In this document: piece after piece, positions 12,691 through 24,845 of the stretch
Position numbering within the stretch: position 1 is the stretch's first letter
Layout: each line of letters opens with the position of its first letter
Assembly (NCBI RefSeq): GCF_019703515.2
Contig: NC_059372.1
Location: 14,041,492-14,105,491, forward strand
Direction of reading: 5' to 3'
From: Myxocyprinus asiaticus
Taxonomy: Eukaryota; Chordata; Actinopteri; Cypriniformes; Catostomidae
DNA length: 64,000 nucleotides
Position numbers and translations under genes: made by a program
Notes under the pieces: generated by a model
Told to the model about the DNA's origin: nothing
Databases searched by the model: none
Seen by the model: the letters and a program-made list of their open reading frames with translations, nothing else

Positions 12691-13168
12691 GCATATAAGA
12701 CTCAGAAGAACTGAGGTTTAGATCCATGTGCGGTTTATTAGTAAAAGTGCAAATCATAAACAGACAGGCAGAGTAAATCTCCAGCAATAGAACAGCATAG
12801 ACAGATCAGAGACGTAGTCATAAACAGTCGAGGTTCAGGGCAGGCAGCAAACAATCAAACTAGAAATCCAGGTAAACAGACGTAATCAAAGGCAGGCAGC
12901 AGTGAATCAAACGGTGGGTAAACAGGCAGGAGTCAAACACAGGCAGGCAGTAACAACAGTATAAACACTCAGAAACGTCAGCTAGGCAAAACAAGACTTT
13001 GCAAAGAGCTGAGTTAGTGTAGTGCTTAAATAGTCATCGGAACTGGGAACAGGTGTGGGAGTAATCAGTCCAGGTAGGCATGCTGGGAAGTGTAGTTCCT
13101 GAAGCTCTCAGAACTCAAGTGAGAGAGACCTCTGGTGGTGAGTGGAGGAAATCCTTGAGTTCGTGACA
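12690..13168 (-). mobile_element. Candidate solo LTR (Gypsy-type?)
   Basis: Read on the minus strand it starts TGTCACGAACTCAAGG, has a TATTTAA promoter-like box (plus-strand ttaaata near 13026) followed by pyrimidine-rich sequence, and an AATAAA signal (plus-strand tttatt at 12734-12739) near its end. This order matches an LTR, and similar CACACCTG-rich LTRs occur in fish. A possible short ATAT duplication flanks it, but the 3' end does not finish in CA, so the boundaries are uncertain. No internal retrotransposon genes are present. Confidence 0.45.
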
Positions 13169-13619
13169 TATATCTGAATATTTTGCAATAAAATCAAAAT
13201 ATATGGTTTCTATTCCAATAATCAACAACTTTAAATCAATAGTTTCATATTTTTCCATACTGTTTTATTCAATTTCATAATTCACAATGCTTCATGGGAC
13301 ATAGTTCATTCCCTCATTAAAGATGTTGAGTACCTTTATTTTTTGTAATCCAACTTTTAAATATTTTTTTGCTTAAAATCAAGGTTTTAAATGTTGTGAT
13401 TCACCTCTGAGCTGGTTGAATTGGTTCATGGCTTAGAACTATTTTATGAAGGATTTAATGAAATCCCTATGGAAATAAAATGAATGGGAAAAATACTTTC
13501 AGAACCTAGAAAGCTGAAAAAGGCACTGTTACACTCTATGTACCAGGTTAATCCTGCTTTGGATTCTTTTGGAACTATTTTCATTAACAGAGCACAAATA
13601 AACAAAATAACTGACTATA

Positions 13620-15331
13620 TTGTGTCTAATCAACTAACAGGTGTTTTAACGGACATTTTCAATCTCTCCCGCTCCCTGTCTGTGGTTCCTACATGCTTTA
13701 AGACATCCATCATTGTGCCCATACCAAAACAGTCAAAGATAACTTGCCTAAATGACTGGCGTCCTGTTGCCCTAACTCCCATCATCAGCAAGTGCTTTGA
13801 AAAGCTTATCAGAGATGACATCTGCTCTGTGTTGCCTGCCTCACTGGACCCACTACAGTTTGCTTACAGAAGCAATCGCTCCACTGATGATGCCATTGCA
13901 GTTACAATACACACTGCTCTTTCCCACTTGGAAAAAAGGAACACATATGTGAGAATGCTGTTTGTGGACTAAAGCTCAGCATTCAACACCATAGTGCCCT
14001 CCAAGCTTGATGTGAAACTCCAGGCTTTGGGCTTGAACAGCTCTCTGTGCAGCTGGATCCTGGACTTCCTGCCAGGCAGACGCCAGGTGGTCAGAATGGG
14101 CAGTTACATCTCCTCACCACTGAACCTCAACACTGGAGCCCCGCAGGGCTGTGTTCTTAGCCGACTCCTGTATTCCCTGTACACACATGACTGTGTGGCA
14201 ACACATAGCTCCAATGCCATCATCAAGTTCGCTGATGATACAGTATGATGGTGGTAGGTCTGATCACTGACAATGATGAAACAGCCCATAGAGAGGAGGT
14301 GCACACACTGAACGCTGGTGCCAGGAGCACAACCTCTCCCTCAACGTCAGCAAGACCAAGGAGCTTGTGGTGGACTTCAGGAGAAAAGACAGGGAACATA
14401 GCCCCATCACCATCAATGGAGCACCGGTGGAGAGGGTCAGCAGCTTCAAGTTCCTCGGTTTCCACATCACTTAGGAACTCACATGGTCCGTCCACTCTGA
14501 GGCCGTTGTGAAGAAGGCTCACCAGCGCCTCTTCTTCCTGAGACGGCTGAGGAAGTTTCGAATGAACCACCACATCCTCACACAGTTCTACACCAGCACT
14601 GTAGAGAGAATCCTGACTGATTGCATCTCTGCCTGGTACGGCAGCAGCACCACCCTCAACCGCAAAGCACTGCAAAGGGTGGTGCGAACAGCCAGACACA
14701 TCATTGGAGGTGAGCTTCCCTCCCTCCAGGACATCTATACCAGGCGGTGTGTGACAAAAGCTCGGAGAATCATCAGAGACCCCAGCCACCCGAGCCATGG
14801 ACTGCTCTCACTGCTACCATCAGGCAGGCGGTATCGCAGCATCAGGACCCGCACCAGCCGACTTCATGACAGCTTCTTCCCCCAAGCAGTCAGACTTTTG
14901 AACGCTTGATCTCTCACGATCAACATGCATCAGCACTGCACTTTATTAATCTCACACTGGACTGTCATAAATTATATTCTCTCTTAACAACACACTGGCA
15001 ACTGACTATCAGCCGACAGCCTGAATGTCAATACAACCACTATACAACCTTACTGCATATTTATATATATTATTTTTATTGTATAATGTGTATTCTATAT
15101 TGTGTGTATTGTATACTGTACATTGTATATTATTATTAGTATATTGTATTGTGTGTAATTATGTGTATATTAGATATGTAAATTGTGCTGTGTAAATCTT
15201 GATGTTTATTGCAAATTGGTATATGTCTCATCACTGTCATGACTGCTATGTTGCTTGGAACTGCACCCAGGATTTTCACCCACTGTTGCACTTGTGTATA
15301 TGGTTGAGTGACAATAAAGTGATTTGATTTG
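13620..15331 (+). mobile_element. L2/CR1-type LINE, 5'-truncated copy A
   Basis: Covers the 3' half of a non-LTR retrotransposon: part of the reverse transcriptase, the C-terminal region, and a 3' UTR ending acaataaagtgatttgattt. Two further copies (17547-19520 and 34868-38221, minus strand) align to it throughout. The endonuclease and the start of the reverse transcriptase are missing, as is usual for incomplete reverse transcription. Confidence 0.85.
13630..14909 (+). pseudogene. LINE reverse transcriptase fragment (copy A)
   Basis: Non-LTR reverse transcriptase, which would copy LINE RNA into DNA at a nicked target. Recognisable blocks in order are: [15 protein letters not shown] with [20 protein letters not shown], then [15 protein letters not shown], motif A (FVD at the end of the first frame), GAPQGCVLS (motif B), and the catalytic FADDT (motif C) at about 14228-14242. 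The C-terminal region ends at 14909. It is broken by a TAA directly after FVD (13970-13972), a frameshift just after FADDTV near 14245, and a TAG at 14472-14474. The minus-strand 191-codon frame over 14223-14798 is its shadow. Confidence 0.85.
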
Positions 15332-15462
15332 ATAATATTAACGGCTATGATTAAGCCGTAGTACAATATAAATTGTCACAATTGTCTTGCTCCTGTGATA
15401 TTTGCTACGTTTATATTTTATGTAATATTATTATTATATTATAGACTATATTCTGTATTACA

Positions 15463-15465
<3 letters not shown>

Positions 15466-15514
<49 letters not shown>
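15466..15514. repeat. (TA)n microsatellite
   Basis: About 49 bp of uninterrupted alternating t/a, between LINE copy A and the hAT-like element. Confidence 0.95.
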
Positions 15515-15516
<2 letters not shown>

Positions 15517-15543
15517 TGGCTGTTTGTGTACAATACAACCAAC

Positions 15544-16970
15544 TAGAGTTGGGGTACTCGAGTTATTCTAATGGACTTGGACTCGTCACGGACTCGGATG
15601 CATTTTTACTCGGACTTGTCTCGGACTCGAGCCTTTTGGACTCCTTTTGGTCCAGCCGAGTCCATGACATTTGTGATCCAATGAAAAAAATAAATAATGA
15701 AATAATGAAATTAATGAACACATCTCTGCTGCATGCAGCTGTATTAACCCCTGAAGTCGAAGACGTAGCCAGAGTTGTTTCACTGTGTTTAAGCAAAAAC
15801 GTGTGCACACACATACATACGCACGTGCATAGGCACACTCATCAGTCAACCAATATGCTTGAATATTACAACAGAGACTTCTGTATAAGATTCTGTATTA
15901 TTTATTTTTATTGTAAACCACCGGGTAACTTAAGCTTAAGTATTTTTTTAGCGTACATCTCTGACACTTTTGAAGGACTATTCTGTTAAATTTATGACTC
16001 AAAATTATTATTCTCCATGTTTTTGTGGTTAAAGAAGAACTCAATGAAATTTCCTTTGGTTGGTATTTAAAGATTTCAGAATGACTGCAGACCAACATGG
16101 CTGCTGCTCAAGTAAATATCAATTATTATTATTATTATTATTATTATTATCTTCTGCGGCAGCTGCTGCGAGACACACACACAGACGCATCAGGGATTTA
16201 GGTACATGAGCAGCATGCAGAACTGCCCTGCACTGTGCGGTTTTCCACAAATTAACTGGAAAATGATGTCCGTGACGACATGGCCCTAATATTATCAGTG
16301 GGCTTTTCCAGTGTTTTTGGATGTAGCATTTGCAGTCAAATCGTGTTGACTCATTTGTATGTACTGTATTTTCCCAAATCAGTTGGCAGATAGAGAAAAA
16401 AGATTCAGAAAGAAATCTCAGTATAGACTATTATTTCTTTAGATAGGAATCATTTTAAATAAAACTAAATTAAATTGAACTGACAAATTGAAAATGAAGA
16501 AGAAATAAAAACTAAAATAAAATTCGAAACATAACCTTTGTTGTAATGACTAGCACAGCTTTCACTTTCTTTAGTCTATGTTTGAGTGGAGGGGAAAAGC
16601 AACAAATAATTGAAATGTCAACAGACATAAGAAGTGTGTTGAAGGACAGTTTTGTCTTCATACACCTAAAGCATATGCTTTCATTCTGAAACCACTTTGA
16701 AGTCTGTTCAGCAGGATACTAATCATAAAATGTATATATGAAATGCAACAGAGGTGTTTTTGTTACATTTATATTGACAAACTGTTTTTCTTAGTTATGA
16801 AGTTTAAAATAAGCTTAAAATATTGATGTTGAGTTTACGGTTACAATTTTAATTCAGATTCATGACAGATTCATTCATGACAGATTCAGACTCGGCCCCT
16901 TTTGGACTCGATTGTTTAAAGACTCAGACTTGACTCAGACTCGACTAAAATGGACTCGAATCCAACACTA
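15544..16970. mobile_element. hAT-like non-autonomous element, 8-bp TSD
   Basis: The left end TAGAGTTGGGGTACTCGAG and the inverted right end TAGTGTTGGATTCGAGTCC pair as terminal inverted repeats. Many ggactcg words lie near both ends. The flanks are caaccaac (15536-15543) and caaccatc (16971-16978), an 8-bp duplication with one mismatch. No transposase is visible. A (TTA)n run lies inside at 16122-16150. The 146-codon frame at 15549-15989 spans the terminal repeat and is not a gene. Confidence 0.8.
16122..16150. repeat. (TTA)n microsatellite
   Basis: About ten att/tta units inside the hAT-like element. Confidence 0.9.
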
Positions 16971-16978
16971 CAACCATC

Positions 16979-17546
16979 AGAAATAAATGAAAGCGGGATA
17001 TCTATGGTAGCTCCAGGACTGATTCACAGTCGAATTAATCCTTTTTGGTTGCATACTCATATCTGTCTCTTTCTGTGCAGAATTTGCCACCCTGCTATGC
17101 CAAATGCAAATTTGACTATTGGACTTTTAAACTGTTGGACTGCTAGAGAGTTGGAAGCTTCGTGTGATTTGTATTTGCCCAAAGCAGCTTGGCGTACAAG
17201 TGTGCAAGCTTGATAAGGCCCAAGAGCATTGCAGGCCTATTAAAACTATCTTTTTAATCTCTTCAGAACAGGATGCCAGAGGCACAGAGGTGCAGAGGTA
17301 CTTTCTTGACTCTATTCCGCCAGAAAACTTTTTAATATATATTTATCAGTGGATGTAAGATAACAGAACATAATGGTGGAGTTTCCACTTTAAACGGCTT
17401 GATTTGAAATTATCTTGTTTTTATTCAGCTAGTTAACATTATTCCAATATGTTCACAACCCAATGTGATCTTAGTGTTTGTAAGAATTCTTCCTTAAAAT
17501 ACAGTTTTAGCATATGTACATTTTCATACATTTGCATACATACTGA
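16979..17546. other. Non-coding, no feature recognised
   Basis: Unique-looking sequence between the hAT-like element and LINE copy B. Short frames only. Confidence 0.5.
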
Positions 17547-19520
17547 AATCAAATCACTTTTACTGTCACACAACCATATACACAAGTGCAAAAATGGGTG
17601 AAAGTCTTGGGTGCAGTTCCGAGCAACATAGCAGTCATGACAGTGATGAGACATCGATGAGACATATACCAATTTACAATAAACAGATTTACACATCACA
17701 ATTTACATATCTAATATACACATAATTACACACAACACAATATACAAATAATAATATACAATGTACAGTATACAGTATACAGTACACACAATATAGAATA
17801 CACATACACACAATATAGAATACACATTATACAATAAAGATAGTATATATAGTATATATAAAATATACAGTAGGTTGTATTGTACTGTATTGACATTCAG
17901 GCTGTCGGTTGATTGTCAGTTGCCAGTGTGTTGTTAAGAGAGAATATAATATAAAAAGAATATAATTTATGACAGTCCAGTGTGAGATAATAAGATTAAT
18001 AAAGTGCAGTGCTGATGTATATTGATCGTGGGAGATCAAGAGTTCAAAAGTCTGATTGCTTGGGGGAAGAAGCTGTCATGAAGTCGGCTGGTGCGGGTCC
18101 TGATGCTGTGATACCGCCTGCCTGATGGTAGCAGTGAGAGCAGCCTATGGCTTGGGTGGCTGGAGTCTCTGATGATCCTCCAAGCTTTTTTCACACACCG
18201 CCTGGTATATATGTCCTGGAGGGAGGGAAGCTCACCTCCGATGATGTGACTGGCAGTTCGCACCACCCTTTGCAGGGCTTTGTGGTTGTGGGCGGTGCTA
18301 TTGCCGTACCAGGCAGTGATGCAGCCAGTCAGGATGCTCTCTACAGTGTTGGTGTAGAACCGTGTGAGGATGTGGTGGTTCATTCCAAACTTCCTCAGCC
18401 GTCTCAGGAAGAAGAGGCGCTGATGAGCCTTCTTCACAACGGCCTCAGTGTGGACGGACCATGTGAGTTCCTCAGTGATGTGGACACCCAGGAACTTGAA
18501 GCTGCTGACTCTCTCCACCGGTGCTCCATTGATGGTGATGGGACTGTGTTCTCTGTCTTTCCTGAAGTCCACCACAAGCTCCTTTGTCTTGCTGATGCTG
18601 AGGGAGAGGTTGTGCTCCTGACACCAGCGTGTCAGTGTGTGCACCTCCTCTCTGTAGGCCGTTTCATCATTGTCAGTGATCAGACCAGCTGGATCCAGCT
18701 GCACAGCGAGCTGTTTAAGCCCAGACCCCGGAGTTTCACATCAAGCTTGGAGGGCACTATGGTGTTGAATGCTGAACTGTAGTCTACAAACAGCATTCTC
18801 ACATCAGTGTTCCTTTTTTCCAGGTGGGAGTGAGCAGTGTATATTGTAGATGCAATGGCATCATCAGTGGAGCGGTTGTTGCGGTAAGCAAACTGCAATG
18901 GGTCCAGTGATGGAGGCAGCACAGAGCAGATGTAATCTCTGATTAGTCTCTCAAAGCATTTGCTGATGATGGGGGTCAGAGCAACAGGACGCCAGTCATT
19001 TAAGCAAGTGATTTTGGATTGCTTTGGTACAGGCACAATGGTGGACATTTTAAAGCATGTGGGGACCACAGACAAGGAGAGGGAAAGGTTGAAAATGTCC
19101 ATAAAAACACCAGCCAGTTGGTTCGCGCACACTCTGATGACGTGGCCCGGAATGCCGTCTGGACCCGCGGCTTTACGGATATTCACCCGTTGGAAGGATC
19201 GGGTTACATCCACTACAGAGACGGAGAGTGAACTAACCTTTGTAGCTTCGGCCAAGAGAGCTCTCTCCGTGAGGGCGGTGTTATTTCCCTCGAAACGAGC
19301 ATAAAAAGTATTTAGCTCATCCGGGAGAGAGGCAGCGGTGTTCACAGCAGAGTTTTTATTCCCTTTAAAGTCTGTGATGATATTAATTCCCTGCCACATA
19401 CTTCTAGAGTTGGTGGTGTTAAACTGTCCTTCAATCTTGTCCCTGTACTAGCGTTTGGCTGCTCTGATAGTTTTGCGGAGGGCATAACTGGCTTGTTTAT
19501 GCTCCTCTGCATAAATGTAC
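17547..19520 (-). mobile_element. L2/CR1-type LINE, 5'-truncated copy B
   Basis: The minus-strand 3' tail (plus-strand aaatcaaatcacttttactg) starts at 17547. The copy runs through the 3' UTR and C-terminal region into the reverse transcriptase. Similarity to the full copy at 34868-38221 stops near 19510-19520, so the endonuclease half is missing. It lies in inverted orientation to copy A, about 2.2 kb away. An internal deletion removes the reverse transcriptase core. Confidence 0.85.
18036..19399 (-). pseudogene. LINE reverse transcriptase, catalytic core deleted
   Basis: The N-terminal part holds [47 protein letters not shown] and motif A as [11 protein letters not shown]. The frame reaches SSLCSWI and then jumps, near 18690, to GLITDNDETAYREE. 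Compared with copies A and C this removes about 190 bp, including GAPQG (motif B) and FADD (motif C). The remaining C-terminal frame stays open to the stop at 18036-18038 and includes SLLPSGRRYHSIRTR. It could not catalyse reverse transcription. The 211-codon plus-strand frame at 18147-18782 is a shadow. Confidence 0.85.
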
Positions 19521-19766
19521 AATATCAATCTGTTTGTGAGATTTCGGAACAACTGTGGCGCACACACACAGAAATTGGTAAATGAGTGAAACACAAGTAA
19601 ATGTTATACCGTAACATCAATGGTGTCTCAACGTTAAATTTCATACTTGTTGAGGTTATATAATAATCAAATTCAGCAATGCTAAGTGTGCAATTGACTA
19701 CTTTTATTGACTGTTATTTATTCCTATCTGGATGTCATTTATAAATACATTTGGAAAAGGTCTTTC

Positions 19767-20360
19767 TCAGGCCACGTTTAAACTAATTCATTTTCTTTGA
19801 AAATTAATCTTTTTCTCTATGTTTTGGCCTTCTGTCCACACTGAGATGGTGTTTCTGACAGCCAAAATGGGGCATTTTGAAAAAGCTGTCCAAAGTGTAA
19901 AAAGCTGAAAATGCCTTCTTCGTGTTGTAGTGTAGGCAGGGAAAACGGAGATATCTGAAAACAATGACGTATTTGTTGTCATGTGATGCAGTCATGTGAT
20001 CCATTCAACCCAAAACAATCAAGGTGGCGGCCCATGTTGCAGCATCTGCTATCCACTTCGATAGCGTTGTTAAAGGCAAATGTTACTTTGTACAGCCTTC
20101 ACATTGCATTCCTTCAAAGGTGACGGGACGTTTACTCGGAATTGCTGTCCGGCAATAGTACACAAGGACAATTGCGTTTCAGACCATATATGGAATGGCA
20201 ATTTTTTGCATACACAGTAAGGGGATTTAAGAGTTTTCATACGTTTCAGTGTGAATGAGCTTTTGGAAAACACTTGAAAACGGCAGTGTGGACGGAAAGC
20301 GTTTCGAAAACGAAAATGCAGTTTTCAAATGTATTCGGATTAATGTGGACGTAGCTTTAG
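19767..20360. mobile_element. MITE with GTCCACA-type inverted ends
   Basis: The left end is caggccacgtttaaactaat. The right end, inverted, is ctaaagctacgtccacatta. The interior repeats gaaaacg-type words near both ends (ttgaaaattaatc, ggaaaacggag, tttcgaaaacgaaaatgc). It resembles the common fish GGCTACGTCCACACTAAT repeat. No clear target duplication and no coding capacity. Confidence 0.6.
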
Positions 20361-22185
20361 ACAAAGTTTCTTCATCTTTCAATGATAAACTGCACAACAA
20401 TGCTCATGTGGTTGTCTTTGCCAGAAAATGTTTTCTGTGTAATTCTCCACTCTCCATTTTTGTGTTTTTCATTGTGATTTTATTGTGATCTGATAAAAAT
20501 GTTGTTTGTGACACCTTAGTTGAAGTCCAGGTGTGTTTTAAAAATGAGCAATCCCTCTGTCACACCATCAACAACAGTTATTCCTGCAATGCCAAGGTCA
20601 TGTACTGATAAAATGTATACTTAAAATTTTTATTAAAGCGTCTGCCATATGTATAAATGTAAATGATGACAGGAAAGGCAAGTGAGTGAATACCTGTGGA
20701 GGGGATTAGGATTATTTTGCATTACTTTTTTTGTTTGATTTTTAATATTCACGTGAAAAATATCAGTACAAAATACTTAACAACAGGAGTGTTAACTCTC
20801 TGGAGAGAGTCTGCGAGTCTCTTTCTCCTAGGTTAGAAATGCCAACATATACGCCTGGCTTTTATCACCACACATGTAAAAGTTCAACCTCTGGGCTCTT
20901 ATTCTCGGGTCCAGCCTCGCTTCTAATTTCATACTCACAGGAGACTTAAATCCTTATCTCGTCTGGCATTAGCAATTAATGGCAGATTCTAAAGGTCAAA
21001 GAGATGTTTTTCAAATACAAACCATGTTTTGATCACTTTCCTCACTGGAAATGTCGTCACTTTCATATGCCATCAAAAGTGGCTTTCGGAGAGGACAAGA
21101 ACTGTCCACAGAGGGACACCAAATTAAAATACTTTTTCATGAACATTTTAATTAGAATTAATTTATTAAGCCACTCATTTTAATTAATGTCCTCTATTTC
21201 AGTTTAAGCCTTGTAATGTCTTGTTTTCTTTTATTTTTCCTTTATCAAATATAGATAGATATCTAAATTGCTTTGCGAATTAGGTAATCACACAATTTGT
21301 TGCCAATGGCGCAGTCTTCCATGGGGTCACATGTTAGTTAATGCACAGCATGCCGAATGTAATCATGATATAAACCCATATTTCACCGAACTTGTTTAAA
21401 ATAAACCTGTAAGTTTAATTTGTTGTCAGAAGATTGACTGACCTATATATCTTTGTGTATCTTCCTGTATCTTCCAGCAACAATTTCTAAGATAGGATTG
21501 GTCAGAAACACTTTTAAGGCAGGGCCTAGCGAAGGGTCAATTCTCACAGCTTTAGGTGTGTTCGACTTATTTACCGATCTGCGAGATTTGCCAGTTGCAG
21601 TTGGGGGAGGAGTTGAAATGAGAGCAGTCAAGCCAGACACTTTGCACTTCCCGCTGTGTGCTGCACCTACATCAGTCATGGAAGATCGTGTAATGTTTGC
21701 AGACAAAGTGGACTTCAGATAGATAGATGCTTGAATTTTACACAAAATAATTAGAAACATTGTTCATTTGAAAGGGCTATGTGCAGCTTAATACAGTGCC
21801 TGCTGTGTACAAGACGAAACTCCTAAATCCAAATAGTTTTCCTAAAAATGTATGTCCACATATGTGGACAGCAAGACTAGGTTGTGAAATTTTAAATAAT
21901 ACCAAGCTATAGAAAGTCAGATTTTTTAATCAAATTGTTTATTATGTTTCCAGGAGAGTTCATTCATATTCATGTTTTTGAGACATTACAGACCTGTCTG
22001 ATTTTTTGTAAAGCTGAATAAATAATTCTTATTCAAAGTAATGTCCAGCATCATCAAATCACTGCCAACCATGTTAAGACCTGTTATGACGCGTTTCCAC
22101 CTTCTTTAACAACGTAAATGTCGCAAACTTTTATATTTAGTGTACATTTATAACATTGTACTTTGTATTATATTTCACTGGAATA
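20361..22185. other. Mostly unique non-coding DNA
   Basis: No gene or transposon end seen. The stretch 20860-21070 looks single-copy and carries homeodomain-type words (tagcaattaatggcag). The 105-codon minus and 89-codon plus frames at 21443-21760 overlap and show no family motif. Confidence 0.4.
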
Positions 22186-22260
22186 CAGGGCTCGACTAAA
22201 CGCTTGTCCACAAGTGGAAATTTTACTTGCCCTACCGGACAAGTATCCTGATTAAAATCT
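22186..22260. mobile_element. hAT-like left end fragment
   Basis: cagggctcgactaaacgctt followed by gtccacaagtgg resembles the start of a common fish hAT-like repeat. No matching right end (gtcgagccctg) occurs downstream, so only one end can be supported. Confidence 0.4.
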
Positions 22261-23483
22261 CAATAATGAATGTTAGCTCAATAAATGGAGCAAACGGGTA
22301 AGCAAAAATGTTATTTGCTGTGGTCTTCCATTCACCGCCATTCAAGTTTATCCAACTATGATGACTTCTGCATTCGCACACGCGGAATTGTGAAAAGGGT
22401 CCATTGTCCCATGTCTGCCAAACAAGTTGAATGGTCCAAACATCATCTGCAGCCTGAAACTGAACTTTTGGTCAGATTTTAGGATTGAATGTACTTAGCT
22501 GCATAGAAAGTTATAGGATGCTCCCTTGCTCCCCATTTAGTGACTGACTTAACCTCCAGTGTGTTGTCTCTCTTCACTGGTCAAAGAACAATTTGAAATG
22601 CACCTTATTTTCATCCTAAGTCCATATAAAGCCTCTGAAAGCAATATTTTTCAGCTTTTGAATGAACTCATTTATTCTCAATATGAAAATGCATAGTAAG
22701 TATTTAGGAATGCATAAACTAACGTTAATGAATAGAATCGTATTGCACAGAGATTACAAAATAAAATATAACAAAATGTACATTAAAATGAAGCTAAATG
22801 ACCCAGAGATGTGTTAATGTTGAAAGTTATTCAAAATAACTAACATATATTTTTTCAACTTTTGAGGAAATGCGATGCAATTTTCCACATTGGTGGACGT
22901 ATGTTTATCAGGGTGCTGATGCGCAAAAAATGAACAGATTTTTTAATGCGGCATATCAAATGAAACTAGAGACTCTCCTCTTTACAACCAAACAGTTTAA
23001 TGACGTAAAGGGATTTCTTTCCAAAGGCACTTTTGTTAGCACTGCATCTGTTGGAGCGCTTCACGGAACTCGACGTCATGTTGTTATGTCACGTGACTCG
23101 GTGTGGCAGGAGTTTAACCCTTTAAATGACAGTCTAGAGTCTTGTGAACAGTATTCAGTCAGTTTTTATTCATTTAAATTAATTTAAACTACTTTGAAAT
23201 AGCTTATTTAGAGCCTCTTAATTGGCACGGACACTGTGGGCCATTTTTTGCTTGTTTTATTTAAGTTAAGTGCAGTGTATTTTCTTTAAAATAAACTTAA
23301 GCTTCTATAATGTTGTTTTGATTTCAGTTATATTGCTACTTGCTTTCACTTCACCAAAAAACTCCTAAGTGTCTTCTATTAAAAGACACCATGATTAGGC
23401 CTGTAGTCTAAAGCATTAATGAATTGCAGTCATTTAAGTTGTCCTTGTCAAGTATGTCTTTTTCCAGTGTATGCTCAAAAATG
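22261..23483. other. Non-coding, no feature recognised
   Basis: AT-rich. A 105-codon plus frame at 22870-23187 has no recognised motif. It may be interior of the hAT-like fragment starting at 22186. Confidence 0.4.
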
Positions 23484-24750
23484 GGTGTAACGGGCTCTTA
23501 GGTCCCACCTAGTAGGGGAATAGTACAACGTTACCCTGGAAGACCTAGAAGTGACAGGATCTTAGTCCCCACCCCCGGTGCTTTGAGTCTCAGTATACAC
23601 AGTAAGTGTGTATATGTTTTAGCTTACCTATTGTATAATATACTGCAGGAATAAGAAGTGTGGGCTTCAGGCAATTAAGTGTCAACACGGTGGCTTCCTG
23701 AAGTATAAAAGTGATGCAAAGTAATAACTTAAGCTCACGTTCCCACCCCCCCAAACCTAATAGTGTAAGTGAGACACCCCTACTCCAAGGTAAGTTCCAC
23801 AAATAATTATCAACTGTATTACTTTTAACAATTAATAATTTATTTTCTCTTTTTTAGGAAACTGGGAATTCTTCTGAAAAGGTTTGTTATAATTAAATGA
23901 AATAATGAAATAAAATAATAAAACAAATAACAGGTTCTCTGAATTTGTCTTACAAAGTTTATGAGTCTTCAAGGCTTAACAATTTCAAACACTTTATATA
24001 ACACCCCTCAGATATAAATACTTTAAAATGAATTTCAATATCTGGACATAAAAATTAAAATTAACTCACTAGTAACACTGGATGTTATTAAACAAACTCT
24101 GAATCAAAGCAAATTTGAAAGCAGATTTTGATCGTCTGCAATAGTCAGACTCTTCTGAATGCCAAAAATACTCAGAAAAAGGGAAAAAAATCACTCTGTG
24201 CAAAACTAACTCTTGTTCTAGTATACTTACAAGTGCACTAAAGCGATTCGCGGGAAAACAACGCATCACAATCTATGACACGGTTCATAGATGACTTCAA
24301 AAACGCAGTATAATTCTACAAAAACTTAAATTCAGTATTACGCCAGAAACAACAATGTTCTGAATGAAACTCACGGCTTTAGCAACTCTCTTTTGTGCTC
24401 TCGGACAGTTTCTAACAACGTTCTCCGTTCAATGCCGTAATTAACCAAACTTCTGCTTCAACTACGTCTTCAGTTTCACACGATCACGTCGATGTACACT
24501 TAACTCACAAAACATAACTGACTGTGTGCCTCTGTCATCCTTTACATTTTCAGCGGAGAAAATGTCTACTTCTTACACAGCGATCACGGCGTGTCTCTCT
24601 TCTCGCACAGCGAGTGCAGTGTGACTGTCTTCTCCAATGTCCAAGGCGCGACTGACTTCTACTTCTTCTCTCTCGTGCACAATGTAGACAGTGCCACCCA
24701 CCAAAATAAAAGTCCCTTAGAGAAAAATATATCACCGTTACTTGGGGGTG
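23484..24750 (-). mobile_element. Unclassified repeat-like block with promoter-like minus strand
   Basis: The ends carry related words (ggtgtaacgggctc on the left, tcaccgttacttggggg on the right), which as inverted ends share GTAACGG. On the minus strand the block opens with a tatatttt box near 24725. It continues through GC-rich sequence resembling a 5' UTR to a consensus splice donor CC|GTGAGT at 24374. No coding frame follows. It could be an LTR-like or DNA-transposon remnant, or a host non-coding first exon. I cannot decide. Confidence 0.35.
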
Positions 24751-24845
24751 ACATGTAAGAGGCTAATTAGACTAACTAGCTAGCTAGCTGGCCAGGCCCA
24801 GTGCTAAGCACCCTCAAACGAACCTTAGAGCACCCTCATTTGCAG

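Noticed and set aside
15549..15989. 146-codon plus frame starting MGYSSYSNGLGL
   Set aside because: It begins in the terminal repeat of the hAT-like element (ggactcg words) and has no domain. The opposite strand is equally open.
18147..18782. 211-codon plus-strand frame
   Set aside because: Antisense to LINE copy B reverse transcriptase. Similar plus frames occur antisense to copy C (35407-36081) and antisense to copy A on the minus strand (14223-14798), so they are shadows kept open by the coding strand's composition.
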